Origin: Heterobilharzia americana | Lineage: Eukaryota > Platyhelminthes > Trematoda > Strigeidida > Schistosomatidae | Length of the DNA stretch: 64,000 nucleotides | Assembly: GCA_944470555.2 (NCBI GenBank) | Contig: OX104130.1 | Location: 70,189,160 to 70,253,159, forward strand | Direction of reading: 5' to 3' | Part shown: positions 20,427 through 30,120 of the stretch, piece by piece | Layout: each line of letters opens with the position of its first letter | Position numbering within the stretch: position 1 is the stretch's first letter | Program-made: the position numbers and the translations under genes | Notes under the pieces: model-generated | Database searches by the model: none | The model's input: the letters and a program-made list of their open reading frames with translations, nothing else | Told to the model about the DNA's origin: nothing

Positions 20427-23400
20427 CAGCAGCAAATCGCAATTTCACTCGCTTCTCTCCAGTCTTTTCAACCTGGCTCCACGACTGCAAACAAGCTTGT
20501 ATTTATTCCTCACATAATCTCCTCCATATCACCCTCAGCTGGGACGCCCAACTCGTTGTTCCCCTTTTGGCTTCCACTCGATGGCCTCCCCTGACACAAG
20601 ACGTCCACAATCAGTCTTCTCAGTGTATGCCCAATCAAATACATCTCCACGTTCTTCTCCCGCATATTTGTTGGGTGATACATTCTTGGTTTGTTCGTTG
20701 CCAGCCAGCAAGCCAGCCAGCCAGAGTTCCTTGTTCCTTATTCTTATTATTCTGGCCATCTGATCTGCAGTTTTGAGTGAGTGAACATAGGCGGCAGGTG
20801 TTGATGAATGTCTGTAGTTTGTTGAATATACTTTTCGCAACACACCACGCCTCTCAACCATATAGAAACATTGACTTGACTGATATTAGTGTTCAAAATC
20901 CGGATGGTCTTCACGCTTCATGCTGAGTGCAGTAGATCTCCACACTGGTTTCAGGTTAATGAACGCCTCTCTTGCTTTTCCGATCCTGGTTTTGACGTCC
21001 TCATCTGTGCCACTGCCTGTAGTTGAAACGATGATGCCTAGCCAGGAAGGTGAAAGAGACTACTTGCTTTAGATTTCTCCCGTTCATGATGACTGATGCC
21101 TGTTGTTATTGTTGTTGTTGGTTGGGTGTCTTCATCACCTCTGTCTTATCTACATTCACTTGAAGTCCCGCATTTGCTGCCTCTCCTGTCAACTTGTTGG
21201 TTTTCGCCACTAGATCTTCAAGTCTGTGCGATACTAGACACAAATCATCATCATCATCACTAGAGAAATACAAATCTTCTTCTGGGGTCTTTTCGTCGGT
21301 CAAACAGCATATATCCATCTTCTTGCTCTTCACGGTTTGCTGCATGATCCGGTCGACCACAATCAAGAAGATCATCGGTGATAGTAGCCGGCAACCTTGT
21401 CTTACTCCGATCCAAACTTCAAAGGCGTCACTGAACCTTCCATTGTGAATCGCTTGGCGTGTGGCGTATTCATATAGCTGTTGAATGAGATTAATAAAGG
21501 TTTGTGGTACTCTGTAGGGTTGAAGCAGTTTTCAAATTACTTCTCAGTCTCAGCTGTCGAAGGCCTTTTCAACATCGCTGAAGATATGGTGAGGAAGAGA
21601 GTTGACTGCTTTTTCATCCTCTCTTCTATGATGATGCGTAGTGTAGCGATGCAATTCAATGTGCACCAGGCAGCCAGCCTGTTCTGATCGTAATTTTGAA
21701 TCCAGCGCATTGTTTAGTCTCTCCTGGATGATGCGGCCTGATATTTTGCTTGCTTCGGGTGGATAGGAGCAGGATTCTGTGCTAGTTCTTGCAAAGACTT
21801 GGGTCACTCTTCTTTAGGAGTTTGACAAGATAGCTCTCCTTCCAATCTGCAGGTACCTTCCCTTCAGTACAGACCTTCTTCAATAGTGGTGTCAGCATGT
21901 CCGTTGTTGTCTCTGCGTGTATTTTCAGTGAATCTGGAGGATTTGCATCTGGTCCTGCTGCTTTCCCAGATTTCAGCAACTTTATGGAGTTCAGAACTTC
22001 ACTTCTGCTTTTGTCGGAGGGCTTGTGTGCACTGACGGTTCTGTGGCTGAGCTGCAGCTGGTGGTGAATTCAAGAGTTTTTTGAAGTGATCAGCCCATCG
22101 TTTCCTTTGTTTCTCCTCCTCGCTAACTAAGTCTCCTTCACTATCTCTCACTGGCTTCATCTGCGTTGATCTCTTCCCAGACAGACCGTAAGCTGGTTAT
22201 TCAATATAGTATTGTCAGGTCTCCCCTACCAGCAGCCTGTTCTGCTTCACTTGAAAGTGTATCGTCGAAGTGTCTTTCGTGTTTCCGTACACTCTTCTTC
22301 ACTTCGTTGTCCAGTGTAGTGTTTCATAGATTGCATTCAGTTCCTGTTTCCACTGTTCATCTCTGTGCTGCACTGCACTGGTTCATCTCCTGATTCACCA
22401 TCTTCCTCTCCCTGCTCTATCACCTCTCATGTATTCATCGGGATCCATTCCATTCCTCGTCTTATTTCTTCTTCCTTCCTAACACGACTGTCCAGGTTTC
22501 CTTCCAAGTCTCTTTCGAAGAGTTCCAATGTTCTTCCACTCAGATTCCTTCAGGGATGTTGCTCAATGTCTCCCATTTCTTCCTGATGGCTGACCAACTG
22601 ACGTGGAGATGTCCTTTGTAGTTTCGTCATTCTGTCTCTGTTCTGGGTGTCGAACTTGAACTGTGGTCTATCAACGACTTCTGTGAAGGCTTTCAACTTG
22701 ATTTTGAAGGTAGGTTCCTTCCACTAGATAGTGGGTGGTGTAGACCTGCATCTACTGCTCTTCATGATCTGATATTGAGCCCAGGAGGCTGCATCTCCAC
22801 CTTCTTCACATTGAGATGAAGTCGATTTGAGTTTGTGTTTGTCCTAAAATAGTGTAGAATATTTGTAGCTCCAACGAATGGTCTTGATTGTGTTGTGTTT
22901 TTTGAGCTGGGTTGTTTAATCTTAAAGCTTTCATCATCTTGATAGACGACGTCATCAGCACTAACTTCAGTATGAAATGAGTTGTCAATATCTCCGCGTC
23001 AGTGATTTAGTGGCTTGCTCTGACGATGTGGTCTGTGATGGGTTGTTTCCTTCAGTTTGTGTGTCATTGAGCGTATAGACGTTTCTGTTGGTTGTTCCTC
23101 TGCTTGACCTCCAATCTTTCTGTCATTTATCACTTTTCTCAGTGTTTGATAGGTTGGGTGTATGTCTATACACCTGTTGATTGCTGACTGACATGAATAC
23201 CAAGTTTCTAGGAATTCTCTGATATTCTTTGTGTTTCCTCCGTCCAAAATTTCTACATTGTCGAAACTGAATTCATGTCCATAATTATCCACGTGCATTG
23301 AAATGGGTGACGAAATGTCGTGGCTTTTAGTAGCCGATTGGTGATCATGTAGAGGAAGGCGAAGAGGGCAGCCACTTTGTTCAAAATAGTGTTGACTACA

Positions 23401-23748
23401 GTTATTGCAGTTGATTTTGCAAATAGTATTCGGTTTGTCTTCTTTGGTTGTTGTATCCGTTGGTCTGTATAATAGTGTTTGGAGGGAATTTGTTGGTTTA
23501 AGAGCCACACCAATTCCAGGTGGCTTCAGTAATCTTGTCGTGATTTCTGACATATTCTTTATGTATGGCAGGACGATGCGTTCATTGATTTCTGTCGATG
23601 ATTTTGTAGTTGGTGATGCACGGGATAGGTATCTTCTGATAAGATTCTGTGGGTAGCCGTCCTTCTTTAAGGTGAACATGAAGTAATTTTCTTCGTTTCT
23701 CCTTGAAGTTGTTGTGCTGCAGTGTTCTCGCTCTCTTGAATGAAGTCT
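20427..23748 (-). repeat. inverted repeat, left arm (3.32 kb)
   Basis: Coordinates pair with the right arm by a constant sum of 49648 over the whole length (for example 20535 with 29113, 21106 with 28542, 22166 with 27482, 23679 with 25969), so there are no net indels. I noted only isolated substitutions: near 20435, 21174, 21435 and 23742. Outer homology ends at 20427/29221, inner at 23748/25900. Confidence 0.9.
20535..22830 (-). pseudogene. RTE reverse transcriptase remnant, left arm
   Basis: Recognisable pieces in order on the minus strand: LKSGKAAGPDANPPDS (21979-21930), QERLNNALDSKLRSEQAG (about 21730-21680), 'DVEKAFDS' (about 21560), MIFLIVVDRIMQQTVKS (21375 onward), SDDDDDLCLVSHRLEDL where the catalytic FADD has turned into an Asp run, and the C-terminal ELWLAGLLAGNEQTK with an AGCC-repeat expansion. 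Several frameshifts divide it. The active site is destroyed. It is identical or nearly so to 26806-29113. Confidence 0.85.
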
Positions 23749-23920
23749 GCACGCAGGTGATTTTGTGTGTCGTTCGGTTGTTGCTACTGTAATCGAGGAC
23801 TTGATCAGTGCGTGTTGGTTTCCTGCACACTTGGGTTTCCAGCTTTTCGGTATTTGTTCTATTGACTAGGACTGTTAGTTGATTTTTTGACTGCTTCTCC
23901 ATTGTGAATTTGATGAATTT
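22843..23920 (-). mobile_element. Penelope-like element (type A) fragment inside the RTE copy
   Basis: About 1.08 kb of PLE sequence: the last part of the reverse transcriptase, the linker, the GIY-YIG-like endonuclease and the 3' UTR. Its 3' UTR is shared with 49665-50262 and 60825-60990. It ends at 'CTACACTATTTTAGGA' and begins near 'GATGGAGCCCAAATTC'; RTE sequence GATGGA flanks it on the 5' side and GGACAAACACAAAC on the 3' side, so GGA is common to both joints. Confidence 0.8.
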
Positions 23921-23929
23921 GGGCTCCAT
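22999..23929 (-). pseudogene. PLE reverse transcriptase end and GIY-YIG endonuclease remnant, left
   Basis: Two overlapping frames on the minus strand. The first (23929-23582) has FTMEKQSKNQLTVLV, ETQVCRKPTRTDQVLDY and TSFKRARTLQH, the end of the PLE reverse transcriptase. The second (23679-22999, 226 codons) has LPYIKNMSEITTRLLKPPG, ALKPTNSLQTLLYRP, then ICKINCNNCSQHYFEQSG and 'HDHQSATK' as the zinc-ribbon and GIY-YIG-like region, then 'REFLETWYSCQSAINRCID'. The frameshift lies between about 23680 and 23600. Compared with active PLEs the 'HYIGETG..L..R' block is altered (HYFEQSG, catalytic Arg missing), so the nuclease is probably dead. Confidence 0.75.
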
Positions 23930-24240
23930 CAGGTAAAATCCATGTAGCCTAATTAATATCCTTGTGTTTATTCACACTGCTTCCAATCACGAAATCATTA
24001 AATGCGCAGAAGTCTACAAACAGTTCCCCATTCTAATTCATATTTCACCGAGTGACTCTCCACACATGATGAGTTCTCTTCTTGTGTTGTAAGCTCCCAG
24101 TTTGGCATTCATGTCGCCCATTAGAATTTTGATGTCTCCAACTTGGGCCAGTAGTGATTGCAACTGTCTATAGAATCCCTCCTTCCTCTCTTGATTTTTA
24201 CTCATATTCTTACCTCCTTCTGAATTCTAACATTGGTACA

Positions 24241-25352
24241 ATGCCTTGAGTATCATCCCTTGCAATCGAAATTACAAAAAAATTGATGTTTGGTCTTAAT
24301 TCTACATTAATCCACTATATTCGTCATTGTAAGTCATTAGCCATAACCACTTAGTTCTCCTTACAAGTAGTCTGAAAATAATGTCGCTTTTGCCTAGTTC
24401 ATTCACTTTGAAAATAAATAGTACAAAATGCTTTATGAATTTATAAAAACTGATATAAAATTCATTGATTTGGAAATTGTAACAACTCGATAAGGCTGCA
24501 TTTTTAGGCTTCAACTAAATCCACTTCATTTTGTGTGGATAAGTACATCCAAAGTAGACAATGATGATAGTGATCAAAAAAACTCATCAAATTAATTTAA
24601 CTTAGATGAAAACGTTTGTTTTCCAAAAACATATTAGCATTAGAGTATCCCATTTTATTTTTTTCTGGCTAAAATGAGTAATAGAACAAATTGTACTCAG
24701 AATAACTTAACCGTGCTTTAAGAGTTCATAAACACATATTCGCAAAACACTATACAGTTCCGAAGCACAAATACCAGAAATCGCTGTTTTTGACATATTA
24801 TAGATCACAGGAAAACGTTTAAATCTACCAATATTAGCAATTTTTGTAGTAAAGGAACTTAAGTCGCATAAGAACGTGACCACACAATTCCTTCATCACT
24901 GCAATTTACCTTTGGTTTCGTTGTTTTTTTAATGACGTTTACTGCGGATGGATAACCTGTTGTCCTGCATACTCCGGTAGATAACATTATATTAGCTATG
25001 TCGTCTACATACGATCAAGTGACATGAGACGTTGGATATCACTGACGTCATTCACGAGTGCCCAGTGACCGAATCGAGGGAATCTACACAAGTGTCAGCC
25101 ATATCAGTCGTTTCAAAGCCAGCTTATCAGGTGTAAACTTACACTGATTTAGCGTAGATACCAAATTCGTTCAAACGATTCAGATCCCGGCTAGCTGCTT
25201 GTCACTCCGTAATGAGTATGAAGAAAGTTAGACAGAAATCGTTATGAAATTTCGTCCTGGTTTCCTTTGGCAACCAAAATATTCAAACCTTAAAACTCGG
25301 CTTTTATTGGTTATTATTATTTCTATTAACAAACAAATATTAAGTGTACTCA
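24241..25352. other. spacer between the inverted-repeat copies
   Basis: Unique AT-rich DNA between the end of the left RTE sequence and the 5' end of the right RTE copy. The open frame 24302-24514 is not recognisable. No gene. Confidence 0.5.
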
Positions 25353-25899
25353 TAACCTCAGGTGGTTAACTAGTTAACTGGTCACTAACCAGTGCTAAGC
25401 ACGGATAAAGAGGGAAGGTTGGGCATAGGGCTAGCAACCCTACCCCGTAAAACTAATCCGACTACGATAGAAACTTCCAAGCACAAACAAAACATCAAAA
25501 ACTAAGACAAACTTATTCCTTTTTGGAATCGGAGAGGAGAAATGACGCCAGTTGTTGAAAGCCTTCGTGAAGTCAACTGGCCGATGTGTCTCCTCTCCCT
25601 CGATGAAAGCAAAAGCAAAGATAGGGACATGGAATGTCCCAGCAATGTTTGCAGATAGCAAGGCTATCCAGATTGCCAGGCAGATGACAAGGTTTAGCAT
25701 AGAAGTGCTAGGAATCCGCAACGAATCTTCAGATGGAATGGGAGTGGACTGTCCAAACTGTCAACTGAAGAATCAATAATCGAATCCAATACTGTCAACC
25801 AGACAACAACCACAAGAACACTAAGTTTCGAAGAGTCCATCGTGATGTTCCCCTCCCAGGAACATCGAAGGTTGTCATGCAGTAAAAACCAATCTGTGG

Positions 25900-26805
25900 A
25901 GACTTTATTCAAGAGAGCGAGAACACTGCAGCACAACAACTTCAAGGAGAAACGAAGAAAATTACTTCATGTTCACCTTAAAGAAGGACGGCTACCCACA
26001 GAATCTTATCAGAAGATACCTATCCCGTGCATCACCAACTACAAAATCATCGACAGAAATCAATGAACGCATCGTCCTGCCATACATAAAGAATATGTCA
26101 GAAATCACGACAAGATTACTGAAGCCACCTGGAATTGGTGTGGCTCTTAAACCAACAAATTCCCTCCAAACACTATTATACAGACCAACGGATACAACAA
26201 CCAAAGAAGACAAACCGAATACTATTTGCAAAATCAACTGCAATAACTGTAGTCAACACTATTTTGAACAAAGTGGCTGCCCTCTTCGCCTTCCTCTACA
26301 TGATCACCAATCGGCTACTAAAAGCCACGACATTTCGTCACCCATTTCAATGCACGTGGATAATTATGGACATGAATTCAGTTTCGACAATGTAGAAATT
26401 TTGGACGGAGGAAACACAAAGAATATCAGAGAATTCCTAGAAACTTGGTATTCATGTCAGTCAGCAATCAACAGGTGTATAGACATACACCCAACCTATC
26501 AAACACTGAGAAAAGTGATAAATGACAGAAAGATTGGAGGTCAAGCAGAGGAACAACCAACAGAAACGTCTATACGCTCAATGACACACAAACTGAAGGA
26601 AACAACCCATCACAGACCACATCGTCAGAGCAAGCCACTAAATCACTGACGCGGAGATATTGACAACTCATTTCATACTGAAGTTAGTGCTGATGACGTC
26701 GTCTATCAAGATGATGAAAGCTTTAAGATTAAACAACCCAGCTCAAAAAACACAACACAATCAAGACCATTCGTTGGAGCTACAAATATTCTACACTATT
26801 TTAGG
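25900..26805 (+). mobile_element. Penelope-like element (type A) fragment, right copy
   Basis: Starts at 'TLFKRARTLQHN' near the end of the PLE reverse transcriptase and runs through the endonuclease and 3' UTR to 'CTACACTATTTTAGGA'. It is shorter at its 5' side than the left copy by about 170 bp. Confidence 0.8.
25969..26649 (+). pseudogene. PLE linker and GIY-YIG endonuclease remnant, right
   Basis: 226 codons with the same protein as 22999-23679: LPYIKNMSEITTRLLKPPG, CKINCNNCSQHYFEQSG, 'HDHQSATKSHD', REFLETWYSCQSAINR. The upstream piece of the reverse transcriptase is in another frame (25842-26066). It is not expected to be expressed as a working enzyme. Confidence 0.75.
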
Positions 26806-29113
26806 ACAAACACAAACTCAAATCGACTTCATCTCAATGTGAAGAAGGTGGAGATGCAGCCTCCTGGGCTCAATATCAGATCATGAAGAGCAGTAGATGC
26901 AGGTCTACACCACCCACTATCTAGTGGAAGGAACCTACCTTCAAAATCAAGTTGAAAGCCTTCACAGAAGTCGTTGATAGACCACAGTTCAAGTTCGACA
27001 CCCAGAACAGAGACAGAATGACGAAACTACAAAGGACATCTCCACGTCAGTTGGTCAGCCATCAGGAAGAAATGGGAGACATTGAGCAACATCCCTGAAG
27101 GAATCTGAGTGGAAGAACATTGGAACTCTTCGAAAGAGACTTGGAAGGAAACCTGGACAGTCGTGTTAGGAAGGAAGAAGAAATAAGACGAGGAATGGAA
27201 TGGATCCCGATGAATACATGAGAGGTGATAGAGCAGGGAGAGGAAGATGGTGAATCAGGAGATGAACCAGTGCAGTGCAGCACAGAGATGAACAGTGGAA
27301 ACAGGAACTGAATGCAATCTATGAAACACTACACTGGACAACGAAGTGAAGAAGAGTGTACGGAAACACGAAAGACACTTCGACGATACACTTTCAAGTG
27401 AAGCAGAACAGGCTGCTGGTAGGGGAGACCTGACAATACTATATTGAATAACCAGCTTACGGTCTGTCTGGGAAGAGATCAACGCAGATGAAGCCAGTGA
27501 GAGATAGTGAAGGAGACTTAGTTAGCGAGGAGGAGAAACAAAGGAAACGATGGGCTGATCACTTCAAAAAACTCTTGAATTCACCACCAGCTGCAGCTCA
27601 GCCACAGAACCGTCAGTGCACACAAGCCCTCCGACAAAAGCAGAAGTGAAGTTCTGAACTCCATAAAGTTGCTGAAATCTGGGAAAGCAGCAGGACCAGA
27701 TGCAAATCCTCCAGATTCACTGAAAATACACGCAGAGACAACAACGGACATGCTGACACCACTATTGAAGAAGGTCTGTACTGAAGGGAAGGTACCTGCA
27801 GATTGGAAGGAGAGCTATCTTGTCAAACTCCTAAAGAAGAGTGACCCAAGTCTTTGCAAGAACTAGCACAGAATCCTGCTCCTATCCACCCGAAGCAAGC
27901 AAAATATCAGGCCGCATCATCCAGGAGAGACTAAACAATGCGCTGGATTCAAAATTACGATCAGAACAGGCTGGCTGCCTGGTGCACATTGAATTGCATC
28001 GCTACACTACGCATCATCATAGAAGAGAGGATGAAAAAGCAGTCAACTCTCTTCCTCACCATATCTTCAGCGATGTTGAAAAGGCCTTCGACAGCTGAGA
28101 CTGAGAAGTAATTTGAAAACTGCTTCAACCCTACAGAGTACCACAAACCTTTATTAATCTCATTCAACAGCTATATGAATACGCCACACGCCAAGCGATT
28201 CACAATGGAAGGCTCAGTGACGCCTTTGAAGTTTGGATCGGAGTAAGACAAGGTTGCCGGCTACTATCACCGATGATCTTCTTGATTGTGGTCGACCGGA
28301 TCATGCAGCAAACCGTGAAGAGCAAGAAGATGGATATATGCTGTTTGACCGACGAAAAGACCCCAGAAGAAGATTTGTATTTCTCTAGTGATGATGATGA
28401 TGATTTGTGTCTAGTATCGCACAGACTTGAAGATCTAGTGGCGAAAACCAACAAGTTGACAGGAGAGGCAGCAAATGTGGGACTTCAAGTGAATGTAGAT
28501 AAGACAGAGGTGATGAAGACACCCAACCAACAACAACAATAACAACAGGCATCAGTCATCATGAACGGGAGAAATCTAAAGCAAGTAGTCTCTTTCACCT
28601 TCCTGGCTAGGCATCATCGTTTCAACTACAGGCAGTGGCACAGATGAGGACGTCAAAACCAGGATCGGAAAAGCAAGAGAGGCGTTCATTAACCTGAAAC
28701 CAGTGTGGAGATCTACTGCACTCAGCATGAAGCGTGAAGACCATCCGGATTTTGAACACTAATATCAGTCAAGTCAATGTTTCTATATGGTTGAGAGGCG
28801 TGGTGTGTTGCGAAAAGTATATTCAACAAACTACAGACATTCATCAACACCTGCCGCCTATGTTCACTCACTCAAAACTGCAGATCAGATGGCCAGAATA
28901 ATAAGAATAAGGAACAAGGAACTCTGGCTGGCTGGCTTGCTGGCTGGCAACGAACAAACCAAGAATGTATCACCCAACAAATATGCGGGAGAAGAACGTG
29001 GAGATGTATTTGATTGGGCATACACTGAGAAGACTGATTGTGGACGTCTTGTGTCAGGGGAGGCCATCGAGTGGAAGCCAAAAGGGGAACAACGAGTTGG
29101 GCGTCCCAGCTGA
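26806..29113 (+). pseudogene. RTE reverse transcriptase remnant, right arm
   Basis: The mirror of 20535-22830, with the same frame breaks. Pieces: LKSGKAAGPDANPPDS (27669 on), 'DVEKAFDS' (about 28075-28098), MIFLIVVDRIMQQTVKS (28273 on), an Asp run in place of FADD (about 28390-28410), ELWLAGLLAGNEQTK (about 28919-28960). I noted two amino-acid differences from the left arm, an Ala/Val change in 'EAANxGLQ' and an Asn/Ser change in another frame. Confidence 0.85.
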
Positions 29114-29756
29114 GGGTGATATGGAGGAGATTATGTAAGGAATAAATACAAGCTTGTTTGCAGTCGTGGAGCCAGGTTGAAAAGACTGGAGAGAAGCGAG
29201 TGAAATTGCGATGTGCTGCTGAGATTCAATTTTCACTCGGAACTCAGATCGCAAATAGTTATTACGGTATATCTGTACTCACAACCTTAATTAGAGAGGT
29301 ATATATGATTGATGGCTGAAATACACCTCGTAGAATACGCCAATTTCTATTAATATTGTTGTTATTCTTCCAGCTGCTTCTTGTTTACATTGTTTGTTCA
29401 CGAACTAATACCCTACCTTATTATTAAATAGGCATGTGCGCTATTTGTCATCATTCTAGTTATAACATCATTCCCTTTCTTTCTTTATATTTTTTTAAAA
29501 AATTATTCTTCTTATGCTCGTATTGTTAATGCTGTTGTTTCTGGAGTTTTTATTTCTCGGTATTTTCAACTCAACTAAAAATCACTTTTGTTTTCATCTA
29601 AATTAACTTGCCTGAATCACGTTATCTCATGCTCAACTGATTTGTTCAATCCACCATATTTTTTCCGCACCATCGTAATCAGTTTGCATTTCATTAACCG
29701 TCCAGAAACATTGACAAGCAATTTTGTCATCATTTATCTTTTACGCTAATGATTCA

Positions 29757-29902
29757 TTATTGTTATTATTTTCCCTTAGGTTCCTTTTGGAACATAGTGC
29801 TTCAGTAGCACGCCTTCTTTGTACTCTATTCTCTGCAGTGTTTTCAACCTAACTCCTCACATGACCTTCTCTATGTCAATCTTGGACGCGTAATATTCGT
29901 GG
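29757..29902 (-). mobile_element. RTE-type retrotransposon, short 3'-terminal fragment
   Basis: ATT-repeat tail, then 'GGTTCCTTTTGGAACATAGTGC' (GGTTCC...ATAGTGC), then sequence matching the C-terminal end of the reverse transcriptase (TTTTCAACCTAACTCC, CACATGACCTTCT) up to about 29902. It is diverged and 5'-truncated. Confidence 0.75.
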
Positions 29903-29934
29903 AATACAGTTCCACATCCTATTCTCTCATAAAA

Positions 29935-30120
29935 ATCCGTCAAAAAAGGCATATCTTCGTTGGCACCTTGGAAAATGATTAATAGAAGTCGATCAGCACT
30001 CAAGACTGACCAATCAATGCGTGCAACCCAATCCTATAGGAGGTTCCAGATACGCATTGCTGACGAGTACCAACAAGTATAATGCATAGATTTGGGGCTT
30101 CCTATAGTTAGCTTCAGGTA
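29935..30120 (+). repeat. hammerhead SINE relic, decayed
   Basis: GCTGACGAGTACCAACAAG (30061 on) matches the hammerhead strand of the copy at 60394 (CTGACGAGTACCAAGAAG), and GGGGCTTCCTATAGTTAGC aligns with the family's 3' part. GAAA has become AATG and the cleavage site is lost. Upstream sequence 'AGTCGATCAGCACTCAAGAC' also resembles the area after the 60285 copy. Probably inactive. Confidence 0.5.

Larger units (their letters stand above)
20427..24240 (-). mobile_element. decayed RTE copy interrupted by a PLE fragment (left side of the inverted repeat)
   Basis: Minus-strand RTE sequence: part of the endonuclease at about 24240-23921 (FYRQLQS, GDIKILMGDMNAKLG, 'KATW..PDG'), then a PLE insert (23920-22843), then endonuclease from 'TQIDFIS' through the reverse transcriptase to 20427. 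The last about 43 bp and the tail of the RTE are missing. The insert lies between 'PDG' and 'QIDFIS' of the endonuclease. Many frameshifts and stops are present. About 3.32 kb of it is repeated in inverted orientation at 25900-29221. Confidence 0.85.
25353..29221 (+). mobile_element. RTE-PLE-RTE chimera (right side of the inverted repeat)
   Basis: The plus strand begins with the complete RTE 5' end (GGTTAACTAGTTAACTGG, GAAGGTTGGGCATAG, ATGACGCCAGTTG at 25541) and the endonuclease start (KIGTWNVPAMF, 'VLGIRNESS'), which runs to 25899. It then switches to PLE sequence (25900-26805) and returns to RTE from 'TQIDFISM' to the end of the reverse transcriptase at 29221, without the last about 43 bp. 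Compared with the left copy, the 5' part differs: the endonuclease middle is absent here, and the 5' UTR and endonuclease start are absent on the left. Confidence 0.85.
25900..29221 (+). repeat. inverted repeat, right arm (3.32 kb)
   Basis: The mirror of 20427-23748. The inner joint lies at GACTTTATTC (25901-25910), which matches the PLE side with one mismatch over 10 bases. Beyond it the right arm carries RTE endonuclease sequence, while the left arm continues in PLE. Confidence 0.9.

Noticed and set aside
25992..26243. Minus-strand open frame opposite the PLE endonuclease (also 23405-23656)
   Set aside because: Antisense shadow of the real PLE frame, duplicated only because the arms are duplicated.
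20427..29221. Whole inverted repeat as a missed-adapter sequencing artefact
   Set aside because: The outer flanks, the inner flanks and the spacer are all different, and the arms have scattered substitutions; a missed adapter would give a palindrome with identical continuation. Long-read checking is still the decisive test.
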